Assembly (NCBI GenBank): GCA_900552075.1
Contig: URYL01000002.1
Coordinates: 186,001-250,000 of the forward strand
From: an uncultured Bacteroides sp.
GTDB taxonomy: Bacteria; Bacteroidota; Bacteroidia; Bacteroidales; Bacteroidaceae
Reading direction: 5' to 3'
Length of the DNA: 64,000 bases
The translations under genes were made by a program, and so were the position numbers. Position 1 is the first letter of the stretch. The number at the start of each line of letters is the position of its first letter. Positions 35,153-43,400 of this stretch are shown one piece after another. The notes under the pieces were generated by a model. That model saw only the letters and a program-made list of their open reading frames with translations. It did not search any database and had not been told where the DNA came from.

Positions 35153-35932
35153 TTATTGGTTACTGTCAGACGTCAGCATGCGTTCCAGTTCCTCGGCAGT
35201 GAGTTTCAGGTGGAATTGTCCTCGATAAGCGATGGAAATACCTCCGGTTTCTTCCGATACGATGATGGCCATGGCATCTGTCTCCTGTGATACACCTAAA
35301 GCAGCCCGGTGACGTAGCCCCAGTTCTTTGGGAATCTCCAGGTTGTGTGAAACTGGAAGAATACATCCGGCAGCTTTTATCCGTTTGTGGCTGATAATCA
35401 TGGCACCGTCGTGAAGTGGACTGTTCTTGAAGAATATATTTTCAATCAGCCGTTGGTTGATGTTGGCATCAATCACATCGCCGGTACGCACAATGTCGTC
35501 CAAAGGAAAGTCTTTTTCAATGACAATTAAGGCTCCCACTTTTCCTTTACTCATGTTCAGGCAGGCCATGACGATGGGCATGATGTCTTCCCGCTCTGTG
35601 TCATTTTTCTTGTTGCCTTTTAGAAAACGAAACAGACTGTTGCTGCGGTGTCTGGATCCAAGGGAAAGCAAAAAGTGACGTATTTCATCCTGAAACAGGA
35701 CGATGAGTGCAATGACTCCTACGCTGACCAGTTTGTCGAAGATGGAGCCCAGCAGTCGCATTTGGAGTACTTGCGACACAATCACCCAAATGATGATAAA
35801 TACCAGAATCCCAATAAAAATATTGATGGAGCCCGACGATTTCATCAACTTGTAGGTCTTGTACAGCAGAAAGGCTACCAGCAATATATCAAGTATATCC
35901 TTGAAACTAAGTATGTAGATGTCGAAAGGCAT
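35153..35932 (-). CDS. cdaA: Diadenylate cyclase (CdaA type)
   Basis: A 259-residue protein with three N-terminal transmembrane helices (about 8-25, 36-55, 65-82) and a C-terminal DAC domain with the catalytic Asp-Gly-Ala motif (Asp175, HDGAM) and Arg-His-Arg (207-209). It makes cyclic di-AMP from two ATP; this nucleotide controls potassium balance and wall homeostasis in other bacteria. It follows folP by 39 bases; the pairing of folP with a diadenylate cyclase gene recurs in Bacteroidetes as far as I know. The regulators CdaR and GlmM, partners in Firmicutes, are not here. Confidence 0.95.
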   Translation of the reverse strand: MPFDIYILSFKDILDILLVAFLLYKTYKLMKSSGSINIFIGILVFIIIWVIVSQVLQMRLLGSIFDKLVSVGVIALIVLFQDEIRHFLLSLGSRHRSNSLFRFLKGNKKNDTEREDIMPIVMACLNMSKGKVGALIVIEKDFPLDDIVRTGDVIDANINQRLIENIFFKNSPLHDGAMIISHKRIKAAGCILPVSHNLEIPKELGLRHRAALGVSQETDAMAIIVSEETGGISIAYRGQFHLKLTAEELERMLTSDSNQ

Positions 35933-35971
35933 AATCTGTGAAGTATTTAGGTGAGTGTGTGTTTAAATTTT

Positions 35972-36817
35972 TTATTCATTCATTGCATTGAAAATACGGA
36001 TGGTTTCTACAGCTGCTTTCACGTCGTGTACTCTGAGTATCTTGGCTCCTTTCATCAGGGCAATGGCATGTAAGGCAGTTGTTCCATTCAACGCATCTTC
36101 AGGGCCAGCCCCCACCAGCTTATAAATCATGGATTTCCGGGATACTCCCACCAGAACAGGCAATTGGAAGAGCTGGAACTCTTCCAGTTTGTTTAATATC
36201 TCGTAGTTGTGTTTCAAGGTTTTCCCAAAGCCGAATCCCGGATCAAGTATCAGGTCTTTAACCCCTAACATCCGAAGCTTTTCTATTTTTTCAGCAAAAT
36301 AGCGGATAATTTCTTTTACAGGATTGTTATACCGGGGAGCATGTTGCATGGTTTGCGGATTACCCTGCATGTGCATCAGAATGTAAGGTACTTTTAGCTG
36401 AGAAATGGTGGAAAACATGTTTGCATCCAGATTTCCTGCAGAGATGTCATTCACAAGGGCCGCGCCATATTCTTCCACACACATCTTGGCTATATCGGCC
36501 CGGAAGGTATCGACGGAAACAAGAGCTTCGGGGCATTCTCGCTGTACAATTCTCAGCCCCTGCCGCAGTCGCTGCATTTCTTCTTCCGGAGAGACGTCTG
36601 CCGCATTCGGACGTGAAGAATAAGCTCCCATGTCAATAAACGTGCCTCCCTCGTCTAGAATCTGGTGAACTCGGCAGAGAATGTCTTTTTCGGTTTGCTT
36701 TCGGCTGTTTGCATAAAAAGAATCCGGAGTGACATTGAGGATTCCCATCACCTTAGGCTGGGATAAGTCCAGCAATTCTCCTTTGACATTGATGTATTTT
36801 GCGAATGTTTCTTCCAT
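35972..36817 (-). CDS. folP: Dihydropteroate synthase
   Basis: A 281-residue TIM-barrel enzyme with PKVMGILNVTPDSFYA, the DMGAYSSRP pterin-binding segment, LVNDISAG, and DLILDPGFGFGKT followed by GVSRKSMIY. It condenses 4-aminobenzoate with dihydropterin diphosphate in folate synthesis and is the sulfonamide target. The conserved motifs look normal, with no resistance-type insertion visible. It is first in a two-gene operon with cdaA. Confidence 0.96.
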   Translation of the reverse strand: MEETFAKYINVKGELLDLSQPKVMGILNVTPDSFYANSRKQTEKDILCRVHQILDEGGTFIDMGAYSSRPNAADVSPEEEMQRLRQGLRIVQRECPEALVSVDTFRADIAKMCVEEYGAALVNDISAGNLDANMFSTISQLKVPYILMHMQGNPQTMQHAPRYNNPVKEIIRYFAEKIEKLRMLGVKDLILDPGFGFGKTLKHNYEILNKLEEFQLFQLPVLVGVSRKSMIYKLVGAGPEDALNGTTALHAIALMKGAKILRVHDVKAAVETIRIFNAMNE

Positions 36818-36842
36818 GAATATTCTATCCGTTTCTGCCTTG

Positions 36843-36850
36843 CAAAGGTA
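36843..36850 (-). promoter_or_regulatory. Bacteroides -7 box for folP-cdaA
   Basis: TACCTTTG on the minus strand, 26 bases before the folP start, matches TAnnTTTG. Confidence 0.5.
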
Positions 36851-36965
36851 CGTACAATAATTTAATTTGTTTCAGTTCTTTTCTGTGAATTTTCTATCTG
36901 TGACGGATTTTTAGCCCTTTTTGAAGCTCCTTTTTTCACTTTGAGGCAAAAAAATGAACCAAAAG

Positions 36966-36996
36966 TTTGCAGGTTACAAATTTAGTTGTACCTTTG
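36966..36996 (+). promoter_or_regulatory. Full Bacteroides promoter for the tRNA-Val cluster
   Basis: TTTG at 36966-36969 and TACCTTTG at 36989-36996 with a 19-base spacer match both promoter elements. The first tRNA begins 27 bases later at 37023. Confidence 0.8.
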
Positions 36997-37022
36997 CAAC
37001 CGCAATTGAGAACGAGACTATC

Positions 37023-37097
37023 GGGCGTTTAGCTCAGCTGGTTCAGAGCATCTGCCTTACAAGCAGAGGGTCGGCGGTTCGAATCCGTCAACGCCCA
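37023..37097 (+). tRNA. tRNA-Val (anticodon UAC), copy 1
   Basis: A 75-base cloverleaf: acceptor GGGCGTT/AACGCCC, D-stem GCTC/GAGC, anticodon loop CTTACAA on stem TCTGC/GCAGA, T-arm GGCGG-TTCGAAT-CCGTC, discriminator A. CCA is not encoded. It is the first of four identical copies. Confidence 0.97.
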
Positions 37098-37136
37098 CTC
37101 AACGAATTTCTCGTAAATCATTGCTTTTTCTTTTTG

Positions 37137-37211
37137 GGGCGTTTAGCTCAGCTGGTTCAGAGCATCTGCCTTACAAGCAGAGGGTCGGCGGTTCGAATCC
37201 GTCAACGCCCA
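37137..37211 (+). tRNA. tRNA-Val (anticodon UAC), copy 2
   Basis: Identical in sequence to copy 1, after a 39-base spacer. CCA is not encoded. Confidence 0.97.
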
Positions 37212-37234
37212 CTTCTCCAAAAAGAAAGTTATTC

Positions 37235-37309
37235 GGGCGTTTAGCTCAGCTGGTTCAGAGCATCTGCCTTACAAGCAGAGGGTCGGCGGTTCGAATCCGT
37301 CAACGCCCA
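37235..37309 (+). tRNA. tRNA-Val (anticodon UAC), copy 3
   Basis: Identical to the other copies, after a 23-base spacer. Confidence 0.97.
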
Positions 37310-37339
37310 CACCGAATTAATTGTCAACTTTCCCTTATC

Positions 37340-37414
37340 GGGCGTTTAGCTCAGCTGGTTCAGAGCATCTGCCTTACAAGCAGAGGGTCGGCGGTTCGAA
37401 TCCGTCAACGCCCA
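37340..37414 (+). tRNA. tRNA-Val (anticodon UAC), copy 4
   Basis: Identical to the other copies, after a 30-base spacer; a terminator follows within six bases. Confidence 0.97.
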
Positions 37415-37419
37415 CGTCA

Positions 37420-37451
37420 AGCTTCGCAATGTTGCGAGGCTTTCTTTTTTT
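37420..37451 (+). terminator. Intrinsic terminator of the tRNA-Val cluster
   Basis: AGCTTCGCAA (37420-37429) pairs with TTGCGAGGCT (37432-37441) with one G-U pair; a run TTTCTTTTTTT follows. The next gene starts only 17 bases after the T-run. Confidence 0.85.
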
Positions 37452-37468
37452 AAATTCCTTTTGTATAT

Positions 37469-38113
37469 ATGCAAACATTGATTCTGGCAGATAATCAGGA
37501 TATCACTCGCTATGGGATGAAAGCCATTGCATTGGAACTGTTTCCGGAGTGTATATGTGTGGAGGTACCCGATTGGAAACATCTGGCAAAGTGTCTGAAG
37601 GAGATTCCCGCTGCTTGTGTGGTCTTAGATTACACGTTGCTTGATTGTACGGTGAGCCAGTTGTTGGTGTTGCATGAGCGTTTTCCGAAAGCCAATTTTA
37701 TTTTGTTCAGTGAGCAGCTGGGAATGGATTTAGTACGCCGGATGCTGTGGGCTGGGCCAGTGTTTCATGTGTTGATGAAGGATGCGGCTTGGGAGGAAGT
37801 CAAGCAATGTTGGGAAAGTGTATCCGCTGGTCGCCAGTTTGTTTGCCGGAAGGCGCAAGACTTGTTGGGGGATTTTGGAAAGAGAGAGGTAGAAAAGGTG
37901 TCTCCTTTGACACAGACAGAGAAAGAAATCTTGCGGGCGATGGCTTTGGGGAAGAGTACCAAAGAGATTGCGGCAGAACGTTTTTCGAGTGTGTATACGG
38001 TGGCTACTCACCGGAAGAATATCTTTCGCAAACTACAGGTGAACAATGCGCACGAAGCGATTCGGTATGCGCTTCGTGCAGGCATTGTCAATCCGGTAGA
38101 ATATTGTATCTGA
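37469..38113 (+). CDS. Orphan response regulator, NarL/LuxR type
   Basis: A 214-residue protein with an N-terminal receiver domain (about 1-120) and a C-terminal LuxR-type helix-turn-helix (about 145-210; LTQTEKEILRAMALGKSTKEIA and TVATHRKNIFRKLQV). Asp54 in VVLDYTL is the expected phosphorylation site and Lys104 the conserved lysine. The acidic pocket is reduced: LADNQ has one Asp where two acidic residues are usual, so phosphorylation could be weak. No histidine kinase gene is adjacent. The start lies right behind the tRNA-Val terminator with no visible promoter. Target genes are unknown. Confidence 0.88.
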   Translation: MQTLILADNQDITRYGMKAIALELFPECICVEVPDWKHLAKCLKEIPAACVVLDYTLLDCTVSQLLVLHERFPKANFILFSEQLGMDLVRRMLWAGPVFHVLMKDAAWEEVKQCWESVSAGRQFVCRKAQDLLGDFGKREVEKVSPLTQTEKEILRAMALGKSTKEIAAERFSSVYTVATHRKNIFRKLQVNNAHEAIRYALRAGIVNPVEYCI

Positions 38114-38129
38114 TGGTTTTATTGTGTTT

Positions 38130-39077
38130 TTAGAGCGGATATTCTTCGAATGCGAACAAGGCGGTTGATAAATATCGTTCTCCCGTGTCGGGCAGTAGTA
38201 CGACAATGTTTTTTCCTGCATATTCAGGTTGTGAGGCTACCTGCAAGGCGGCGAAGGTGGCTGCTCCGGCGGAAATACCCGTCAACAGTCCTTCTTTTAG
38301 AGACAGTTCGCGTCCTGTGCGGATGGCATCGTCGTCGGCTACACGGATAATCTTGTCCACCACTTTGGGATTGAAGGTTTTAGGAATAAATCCGGCTCCG
38401 ATTCCCTGTATCTTGTGCATGCCCGGTTTGTCACCTGAGAGTACAGCCGATGCGTCCGGCTCTACAGCAATGATTTCAATGTGGGGATTATGTTGCTTCA
38501 AGCCTTCACCTACTCCGCTGACAGTTCCTCCTGTACCTACTCCTGCAATGAATACATCCACTTTTCCATCGGTGTCCTCCCAGATTTCTTGTGCGGTGGT
38601 AGATACGTGCGTACGTGGATTGGCTGGGTTCTCAAATTGCTGCAGGATGACGGATCCCGGCGTGTTGTCGCGCAATTCGTTCGCTTTCTCGATGGCTCCA
38701 CGCATACCTTTGTTTCCAGGAGTCAGTACCAGTTGGGCTCCCATAGCTTTCAGCAGGTTCTGTCGTTCAACACTCATGGTTTCGGGCATGGTGAGAATGG
38801 TTTTGTATCCTTTCACCCCTGCTACCCAGGCCAGTCCGACTCCTGTATTTCCGCTGGTTGGTTCAATGATGACCGCTCCAGGCTTCAGAAGGCCTCGTTG
38901 TTCGGCATCTTCAATCATGGCCAAGGCGATACGGTCTTTTACGCTGCCGCCCGGGTTGAAATATTCCAGTTTGGCGATGATACGTGCCTGGGCATCGTGT
39001 GCTTTTCCGATACGTGCGAGTTCCAGTAAAGGAGTATGCCCGATAAGTTCTGTAAGTTGTTTCTTGATTCGTTCCAT
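38130..39077 (-). CDS. cysK: Cysteine synthase A
   Basis: A 315-residue PLP enzyme with the lysine-bearing motif NPGGSVKDR (Lys47), the phosphate-binding loop EPTSGNTG and the GTGGTVSGVGEGL segment. It makes cysteine from O-acetylserine and sulfide. The start at 39077 (MERIKKQLTELIG) is preferred over a further in-frame Met. It converges with the response regulator gene after 16 bases. Confidence 0.95.
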   Translation of the reverse strand: MERIKKQLTELIGHTPLLELARIGKAHDAQARIIAKLEYFNPGGSVKDRIALAMIEDAEQRGLLKPGAVIIEPTSGNTGVGLAWVAGVKGYKTILTMPETMSVERQNLLKAMGAQLVLTPGNKGMRGAIEKANELRDNTPGSVILQQFENPANPRTHVSTTAQEIWEDTDGKVDVFIAGVGTGGTVSGVGEGLKQHNPHIEIIAVEPDASAVLSGDKPGMHKIQGIGAGFIPKTFNPKVVDKIIRVADDDAIRTGRELSLKEGLLTGISAGAATFAALQVASQPEYAGKNIVVLLPDTGERYLSTALFAFEEYPL

Positions 39078-39095
39078 AGTTTTTTCTTTTTTCTG

Positions 39096-39103
39096 CAAAG
39101 GTA
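39096..39103 (-). promoter_or_regulatory. Bacteroides -7 box for cysK
   Basis: TACCTTTG on the minus strand lies 19 bases before the cysK start and matches TAnnTTTG. Confidence 0.5.
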
Positions 39104-39152
39104 GGGGGAAGATGGATAGGAGGAAATACCTTTTTTAGGGTATATTAGGGTA

Positions 39153-39182
39153 TAAAAAAAGAGAAACCTTCTGAGTTTCTCT
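39153..39182 (-). terminator. Intrinsic terminator of the initiator tRNA pair
   Basis: On the minus strand AGAGAAAC pairs with GTTTCTCT (39175-39182 and 39160-39167), followed by a run of seven or eight T. It follows the second tRNA-fMet directly. Confidence 0.85.
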
Positions 39183-39185
39183 ACT

Positions 39186-39261
<76 letters not shown>

Positions 39262-39275
39262 ATATTCGCTTGTAG

Positions 39276-39348
<73 letters not shown>

Positions 39349-39369
39349 ATATTTTTCTTAAATGCGGTG

Positions 39370-39401
39370 CAAAGGTACGGACTTAGTTTTATAAAAGCAA
39401 A
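39370..39401 (-). promoter_or_regulatory. Full Bacteroides promoter for the tRNA-fMet pair
   Basis: On the minus strand TTTG (39401-39398) and TACCTTTG (39377-39370) are separated by 20 bases, 21 bases ahead of the tRNA start. Confidence 0.8.
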
Positions 39402-39585
39402 TATTTATGAAAGAAATATAGAAAACTTTATCTTTATTTAGAATAATAAATAATGTAGGCCGTTTTCTGGTACAAAAAAAGAAGGGAAGTAGGCTTTTCG
39501 GGTGAATTTGGGACCTTATATTTGTGTAGTATTAAGAAAAACAGTACTTTTGCTCAGTTTTTTATGAGTTGTGCAATAACGGAAG

Positions 39586-40182
39586 ATGACAGTATTAAAG
39601 ACGAGAGCTAAACTGGTAGATGTAGCCCGGCAACTTTTTGCGAAGAAGGGAGTGGAAGATACGACAATGAACGACATTGCCCAAGCTTCGAAGAAAGGGC
39701 GGCGCACGCTTTATACTTATTTTAAAAGTAAGGAGCAAATCTACATGGCAGTGGTGGAGTCTGAACTGGAAATGCTTTCCGACCAGCTGGAGAAGACAGC
39801 AGCCAAACCGATATCTCCGGACCAGAAAATTCTGGAATTGATTATGACGCATCTGGATGCCATCAAGATGGTGGTGTATCGTAACGGTACGTTGAGGGCC
39901 GATTTTTTTCGGGATATCTGGAGAGTAGAGGCCATGCGGAAAGACTTTGACCGGAAAGAGGTGGTCTTGTTCCGTCGTATTCTACGGGAAGGGAAGGAAG
40001 TGAATCTTTTTGACATAGACAATGTGGAGATTACGGCCGACATCTTGCATTATTGCATAAAAGGAATTGAAGTGCCCTACATCCGCGGTCAAATCGGTGA
40101 GGAACTGGATGATGAAACGGGATGGCGCTATGTGTCGAAGATTGTGTTCGGCGCATTGGGGTGTAAAGAGAAAGAAAAATAA
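39586..40182 (+). CDS. TetR family transcriptional regulator
   Basis: A 198-residue regulator with an N-terminal TetR-type helix-turn-helix (about 8-55; ARQLFAKKGVEDTTMNDIAQ, then RTLYTYFKSKEQIY) and a helical ligand-binding domain. It lies 29 bases upstream of fabG on the same strand and probably shares its transcript. Regulation of fatty acid synthesis, as for FabR and FabT in other bacteria, is a possible role but not shown. No operator was identified. Confidence 0.92.
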   Translation: MTVLKTRAKLVDVARQLFAKKGVEDTTMNDIAQASKKGRRTLYTYFKSKEQIYMAVVESELEMLSDQLEKTAAKPISPDQKILELIMTHLDAIKMVVYRNGTLRADFFRDIWRVEAMRKDFDRKEVVLFRRILREGKEVNLFDIDNVEITADILHYCIKGIEVPYIRGQIGEELDDETGWRYVSKIVFGALGCKEKEK

Positions 40183-40211
40183 TCATATCGTTTAATTAAA
40201 AAATAAAGAAA

Positions 40212-40958
40212 ATGGGATTATTAACTGGAAAGACAGCCATTATTACAGGTGCCGCACGTGGTATCGGTAAAGCTATTGCATTGAAGTTTGCTGCTGAAGG
40301 AGCAAACATCGCCTTCACAGACTTGGTTATCGATGAAAACGGTCAGAATACAGAGAAAGAAATCGCTGCTTATGGTGTAAAGGTAAAAGGTTATGCTTCC
40401 AATGCGGCAAGTTTTGAAGATACTGCAAAGGTTGTAGAACAGATTCACAATGATTTTGGTTCTATCGATATCCTGGTAAACAATGCCGGTATCACAAAAG
40501 ACGGTCTGATGATGCGTATGAGCGAATCACAGTGGGATGCAGTGCTGACTGTGAACTTGAAATCTGCATTTAACTTCATCCACGCTTGCACTCCGATTAT
40601 GATGCGTCAGAAACATGGCAACATCATCAACATGGCTTCTGTAGTAGGCGTACACGGTAATGCCGGACAGTGCAACTATTCTGCTTCCAAGGCAGGTCTG
40701 ATTGGTCTGGCTAAGTCTATCGCACAGGAGTTGGGTTCACGCGGTATCCGTGCCAATGCCATTGCTCCGGGCTTTATCATCACTGACATGACTGCGAAAT
40801 TGTCTGAAGAAGTGAAGGCTGAATGGAACAAACGTATTCCTTTGCGTCGTGGCGGTACACCAGAAGATGTGGCCAACATCGCTTTGTTCCTGGCTTCCGA
40901 CATGTCTTCATACGTTTCAGGACAGGTTATCCAGGTTGACGGTGGTATGAACATGTAA
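40212..40958 (+). CDS. fabG: 3-oxoacyl-ACP reductase
   Basis: A 248-residue short-chain dehydrogenase with the NADPH-binding TGAARGIGKAIA motif, VNNAGITKDGLMMRM, the catalytic Tyr and Lys in YSASKAG, and C-terminal QVIQVDGGMNM. FabG reduces 3-oxoacyl-ACP in each round of fatty acid synthesis. The ITKDGLMMRM segment is typical of genuine FabG. It is followed by a terminator hairpin. Confidence 0.95.
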   Translation: MGLLTGKTAIITGAARGIGKAIALKFAAEGANIAFTDLVIDENGQNTEKEIAAYGVKVKGYASNAASFEDTAKVVEQIHNDFGSIDILVNNAGITKDGLMMRMSESQWDAVLTVNLKSAFNFIHACTPIMMRQKHGNIINMASVVGVHGNAGQCNYSASKAGLIGLAKSIAQELGSRGIRANAIAPGFIITDMTAKLSEEVKAEWNKRIPLRRGGTPEDVANIALFLASDMSSYVSGQVIQVDGGMNM

Positions 40959-40980
40959 TACAAACCATAATAATATAAGG

Positions 40981-41041
40981 TGAAGAATAGGGAATCGGGG
41001 GAAAGCTGCTTTCTTTCATTTCCTGTTCTTCATTTTTTTTG
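40981..41041 (+). terminator. Intrinsic terminator after fabG, abutting the RluA gene
   Basis: A 15-bp stem with two G-U pairs (40981-40995 with 41018-41032), an inner GAAAG/CTTTC arm, and an eight-T run from 41033. The next ATG, at 41045, is four bases after the run. Confidence 0.8.
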
Positions 41042-41044
41042 TAT

Positions 41045-41716
41045 ATGACAGTAGTTTACGAAGACAATCACATTATAGTAGTCAATAAGACTGCTTCAGA
41101 AATAGTGCAGGGCGACAAGACAGGCGACGTGCCTTTGTCGGAAACCGTGAAGCAGTATTTGAAGGAGAAATATGCCAAGCCGGGCAATGTGTTCCTGGGA
41201 GTGACACACCGGTTGGACCGTCCGGTAAGCGGGCTGGTGGTATTTGCCAAGACAAGCAAGGCCTTGAGCCGTTTGAACGAAATGTTCCGCAACGGGGAGG
41301 TGAAGAAGACCTACTGGGCCATTGTGAAGCAGGCACCCAAAGAAACGGAAGGAGAATTGGTGCACTATCTGGTCAGAAACGAAAAACAGAATAAGTCGTA
41401 CGCTTACGATAAGGAAGTGAAAAACTCCAAGAAAGCGGTACTGCATTATCGCCTGATAGGCCGTTCGGAAAATTATTATTTGCTGGAAGTAGACCTGAAG
41501 ACCGGACGTCATCATCAGATACGGTGTCAGCTGGCCAAGATGGGATGCCCTATCAAAGGCGATTTGAAATACGGTTTCCCGCGCTCCAATCCCGATGGAA
41601 GTATCTGTTTGCATGCCCGCCGAGTACGGTTTATCCATCCGGTGTCCAAAGAGCCCGTCGAACTGGTGGCTCCTCTTCCCGAAGGAAATCTCTGGAAAGG
41701 TTTTGGCATGGTATAA
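41045..41716 (+). CDS. RluA family pseudouridine synthase
   Basis: A 223-residue enzyme starting MTVVYEDNHIIVVNK, with the catalytic motif VTHRLDRPVSGLVVFA (the Asp is the nucleophile) and KTGRHHQIRCQLA further on. It lacks the S4 domain of the RluC/RluD group and so resembles the short RluA/TruC types that modify rRNA or tRNA. The target uridine cannot be predicted. Its start follows the fabG terminator directly. Confidence 0.92.
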   Translation: MTVVYEDNHIIVVNKTASEIVQGDKTGDVPLSETVKQYLKEKYAKPGNVFLGVTHRLDRPVSGLVVFAKTSKALSRLNEMFRNGEVKKTYWAIVKQAPKETEGELVHYLVRNEKQNKSYAYDKEVKNSKKAVLHYRLIGRSENYYLLEVDLKTGRHHQIRCQLAKMGCPIKGDLKYGFPRSNPDGSICLHARRVRFIHPVSKEPVELVAPLPEGNLWKGFGMV

Positions 41717-41724
41717 AAAAGATA

Positions 41725-41755
41725 AGAAGGTAAACGCTTCACAGCGTCCCCTTCT
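41725..41755 (+). terminator. Possible terminator after the RluA gene
   Basis: A two-part hairpin: AGAAGG (41725-41730) with CCTTCT (41750-41755) and inner ACGCT (41734-41738) with AGCGT (41743-41747). No T-run follows. The rest of the gap to 42009 holds only AT-rich sequence, an inverted repeat TGAGATTGT/ACAATCTCA (41785-41793, 41827-41835) and a palindrome at 41986-42010. Confidence 0.4.
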
Positions 41756-41985
41756 CTTAACACATAGGCATCTTCATTTTATCATGAGATTGTAAAATAA
41801 TTGAGAGTTCAATTAATTTGAGGTAAACAATCTCAGAACTTTATTCTATGGGGTTGGGTTTAGCCTAGTTTGTTTGGGTTGTTCATTGTTTTGTTTATTT
41901 GTAGAATGTAACACAAAACTCGTGCCAAACCGTCAGAGGCTCTCTGGAAGGGGTTTAGAGAGTAATTGCTGTGGAATAAGTGTGG

Positions 41986-42010
41986 AACGTGTGGAAATAT
42001 TCCACACGTT
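41986..42010. repeat. 25-bp near-perfect palindrome at the end of the NtrC-type gene
   Basis: AACGTGTGGAA, three bases, then its exact complement (11-bp stem). It touches the stop codon of the minus-strand regulator (TAA at 42012-42010). It may be a terminator or RNA-stability hairpin, but no T-run follows on either strand. Confidence 0.6.
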
Positions 42011-43362
42011 TATTGTGGAATCTGATAAAGTTTCAGCTTGTTGTATAAGGTTTTCCGGTCGATACCCAGTAAGGCGGCGGCTTTCGATTTGTTGTGTCCG
42101 GTTTGTTGCAAAGCCTTTAAGATGCGTTGCTTTTCCGTTTCTTCATCGTGCAGCATGAACGATTCTTCTGTTTTCAGGCCGTCGTTTTCCTGTATTTTCC
42201 TTTCGCTGATTTCTTCCCCTAAATCTTTGAGAGTAATGAAGTCGCCTTGAGCCAGCAGGGTAGCCCGTTTGACTACATTCTTCAGCTGGCGTAAGTTGCC
42301 CGGCCACGGATATTTTTGCAAGGCCTCGCTGGCTTGTGCATCGAATCCGATTAATGTACGTTCCAGTTCACGGTTAGCTTGGTCCAGAAAGAAATTGGCA
42401 AACAGCAGAATGTCTTCCTGACGTTCTTTTAGGGCCGGCATCTGCAAGGTGAACTCGTTGATACGGTGATATAAGTCTTCCCTGAAATTTCCCTTTGCGA
42501 TGGCTTCTTTCAGATTCTCATTGGTCGCACTGACCAATCGGACATCGACCTCTATTTCTTTGGTAGAACCGATACGGCGGATGCGCCGTTCTTGCAGGGC
42601 ACGCAACAGCTGTACCTGTACCTCATAGCTCAGGTTTCCGATTTCGTCGAGGAAAAGGGTTCCTCCGTTGGCTTCCTCAAAGGCACCGACCTTGTCATTC
42701 AAGGCACCGGTGAACGAGCCCTTCACGTGGCCGAAGAATTCAGAAGCCGCCAAGTCCTTGGGAATGGAGCCGCAGTCAATGGCGATGAAAGGTTTGTCCG
42801 CACGTTTGCTGAGCTGGTGGATACGGTGAGCCACATATTCCTTACCGGTTCCACTGGCTCCGTTGATGAGTACAGACATTTGGGTGGGGGCTACCAGGCT
42901 GACATAATTGTAAAGTTTCCGGGCCTCTTCACTTTCTCCTTCCAGAAAGCTGTGGGCGGTCGGGGAGACCGTTTTCTTCTCAGAAGGGGAAGACGGTTTT
43001 TCCGGTTGGATGGCTTCTCTGATTTTTTTCAGCAGTTCATCGGGCTGTACCGGCTTGGAGATATAGTCTGTGGCTCCTTCTTTCATGGCCCGTACGGCAC
43101 TTTGTATTTCTGCGTAGCTGGTCATGATGATGAAGGGAACTTCATTCTGCTGTTCCCGTAACCAGGAAAGCAGATTCATCCCGTCTTGGTCAGGGAGACG
43201 CAAGTCGGACAGAATCAGGTCAAAACTACGCGTACCGAGTTGCTTGCGCGCTTTTGCCTGTGTGCTCGCAGTTTCCACTTCAAACCCTTTTTTCCCCAGC
43301 CAAGTTTTTAGCATGGTAGAGAATGTTAAGTCATCTTCAACGATTAAAATAGACGGAACCAT
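42010..43362 (-). CDS. NtrC family sigma-54-dependent response regulator
   Basis: A 450-residue regulator with a receiver domain (phospho-acceptor Asp53 in LILSDLRLPD), a central AAA+ domain (Walker A GASGTGKE at 168-175, the sigma-54 contact loop as GSFTGA at 215-220, Walker B LFLDEIG) and a C-terminal Fis-type helix-turn-helix (GHNKSKAAALLGIDRKTLYNK). Such proteins activate RNA polymerase holding sigma-54 from upstream sites. It follows the hybrid histidine kinase by 38 bases and is presumably its partner. No -24/-12 (TGGC-n8-TGC) promoter was identified in the window. Confidence 0.95.
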   Translation of the reverse strand: MVPSILIVEDDLTFSTMLKTWLGKKGFEVETASTQAKARKQLGTRSFDLILSDLRLPDQDGMNLLSWLREQQNEVPFIIMTSYAEIQSAVRAMKEGATDYISKPVQPDELLKKIREAIQPEKPSSPSEKKTVSPTAHSFLEGESEEARKLYNYVSLVAPTQMSVLINGASGTGKEYVAHRIHQLSKRADKPFIAIDCGSIPKDLAASEFFGHVKGSFTGALNDKVGAFEEANGGTLFLDEIGNLSYEVQVQLLRALQERRIRRIGSTKEIEVDVRLVSATNENLKEAIAKGNFREDLYHRINEFTLQMPALKERQEDILLFANFFLDQANRELERTLIGFDAQASEALQKYPWPGNLRQLKNVVKRATLLAQGDFITLKDLGEEISERKIQENDGLKTEESFMLHDEETEKQRILKALQQTGHNKSKAAALLGIDRKTLYNKLKLYQIPQ

Positions 43363-43400
43363 GTTTTTTTATTTAATAGCTTTTACAAAGATAATCTTTT

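Noticed and set aside
37023..37414. Regular repeats that could suggest a CRISPR array
   Set aside because: The repeats are 75 bases long and fold into standard tRNA cloverleafs; spacers are 23-39 bases, of unequal length, and there are no cas genes.
36954..37453. Open frames encoding repeated GRLAQLVQSICLTS-like peptides
   Set aside because: They run through the four tRNA-Val genes; the repetition is the tRNA sequence itself. These are artefacts, not proteins.
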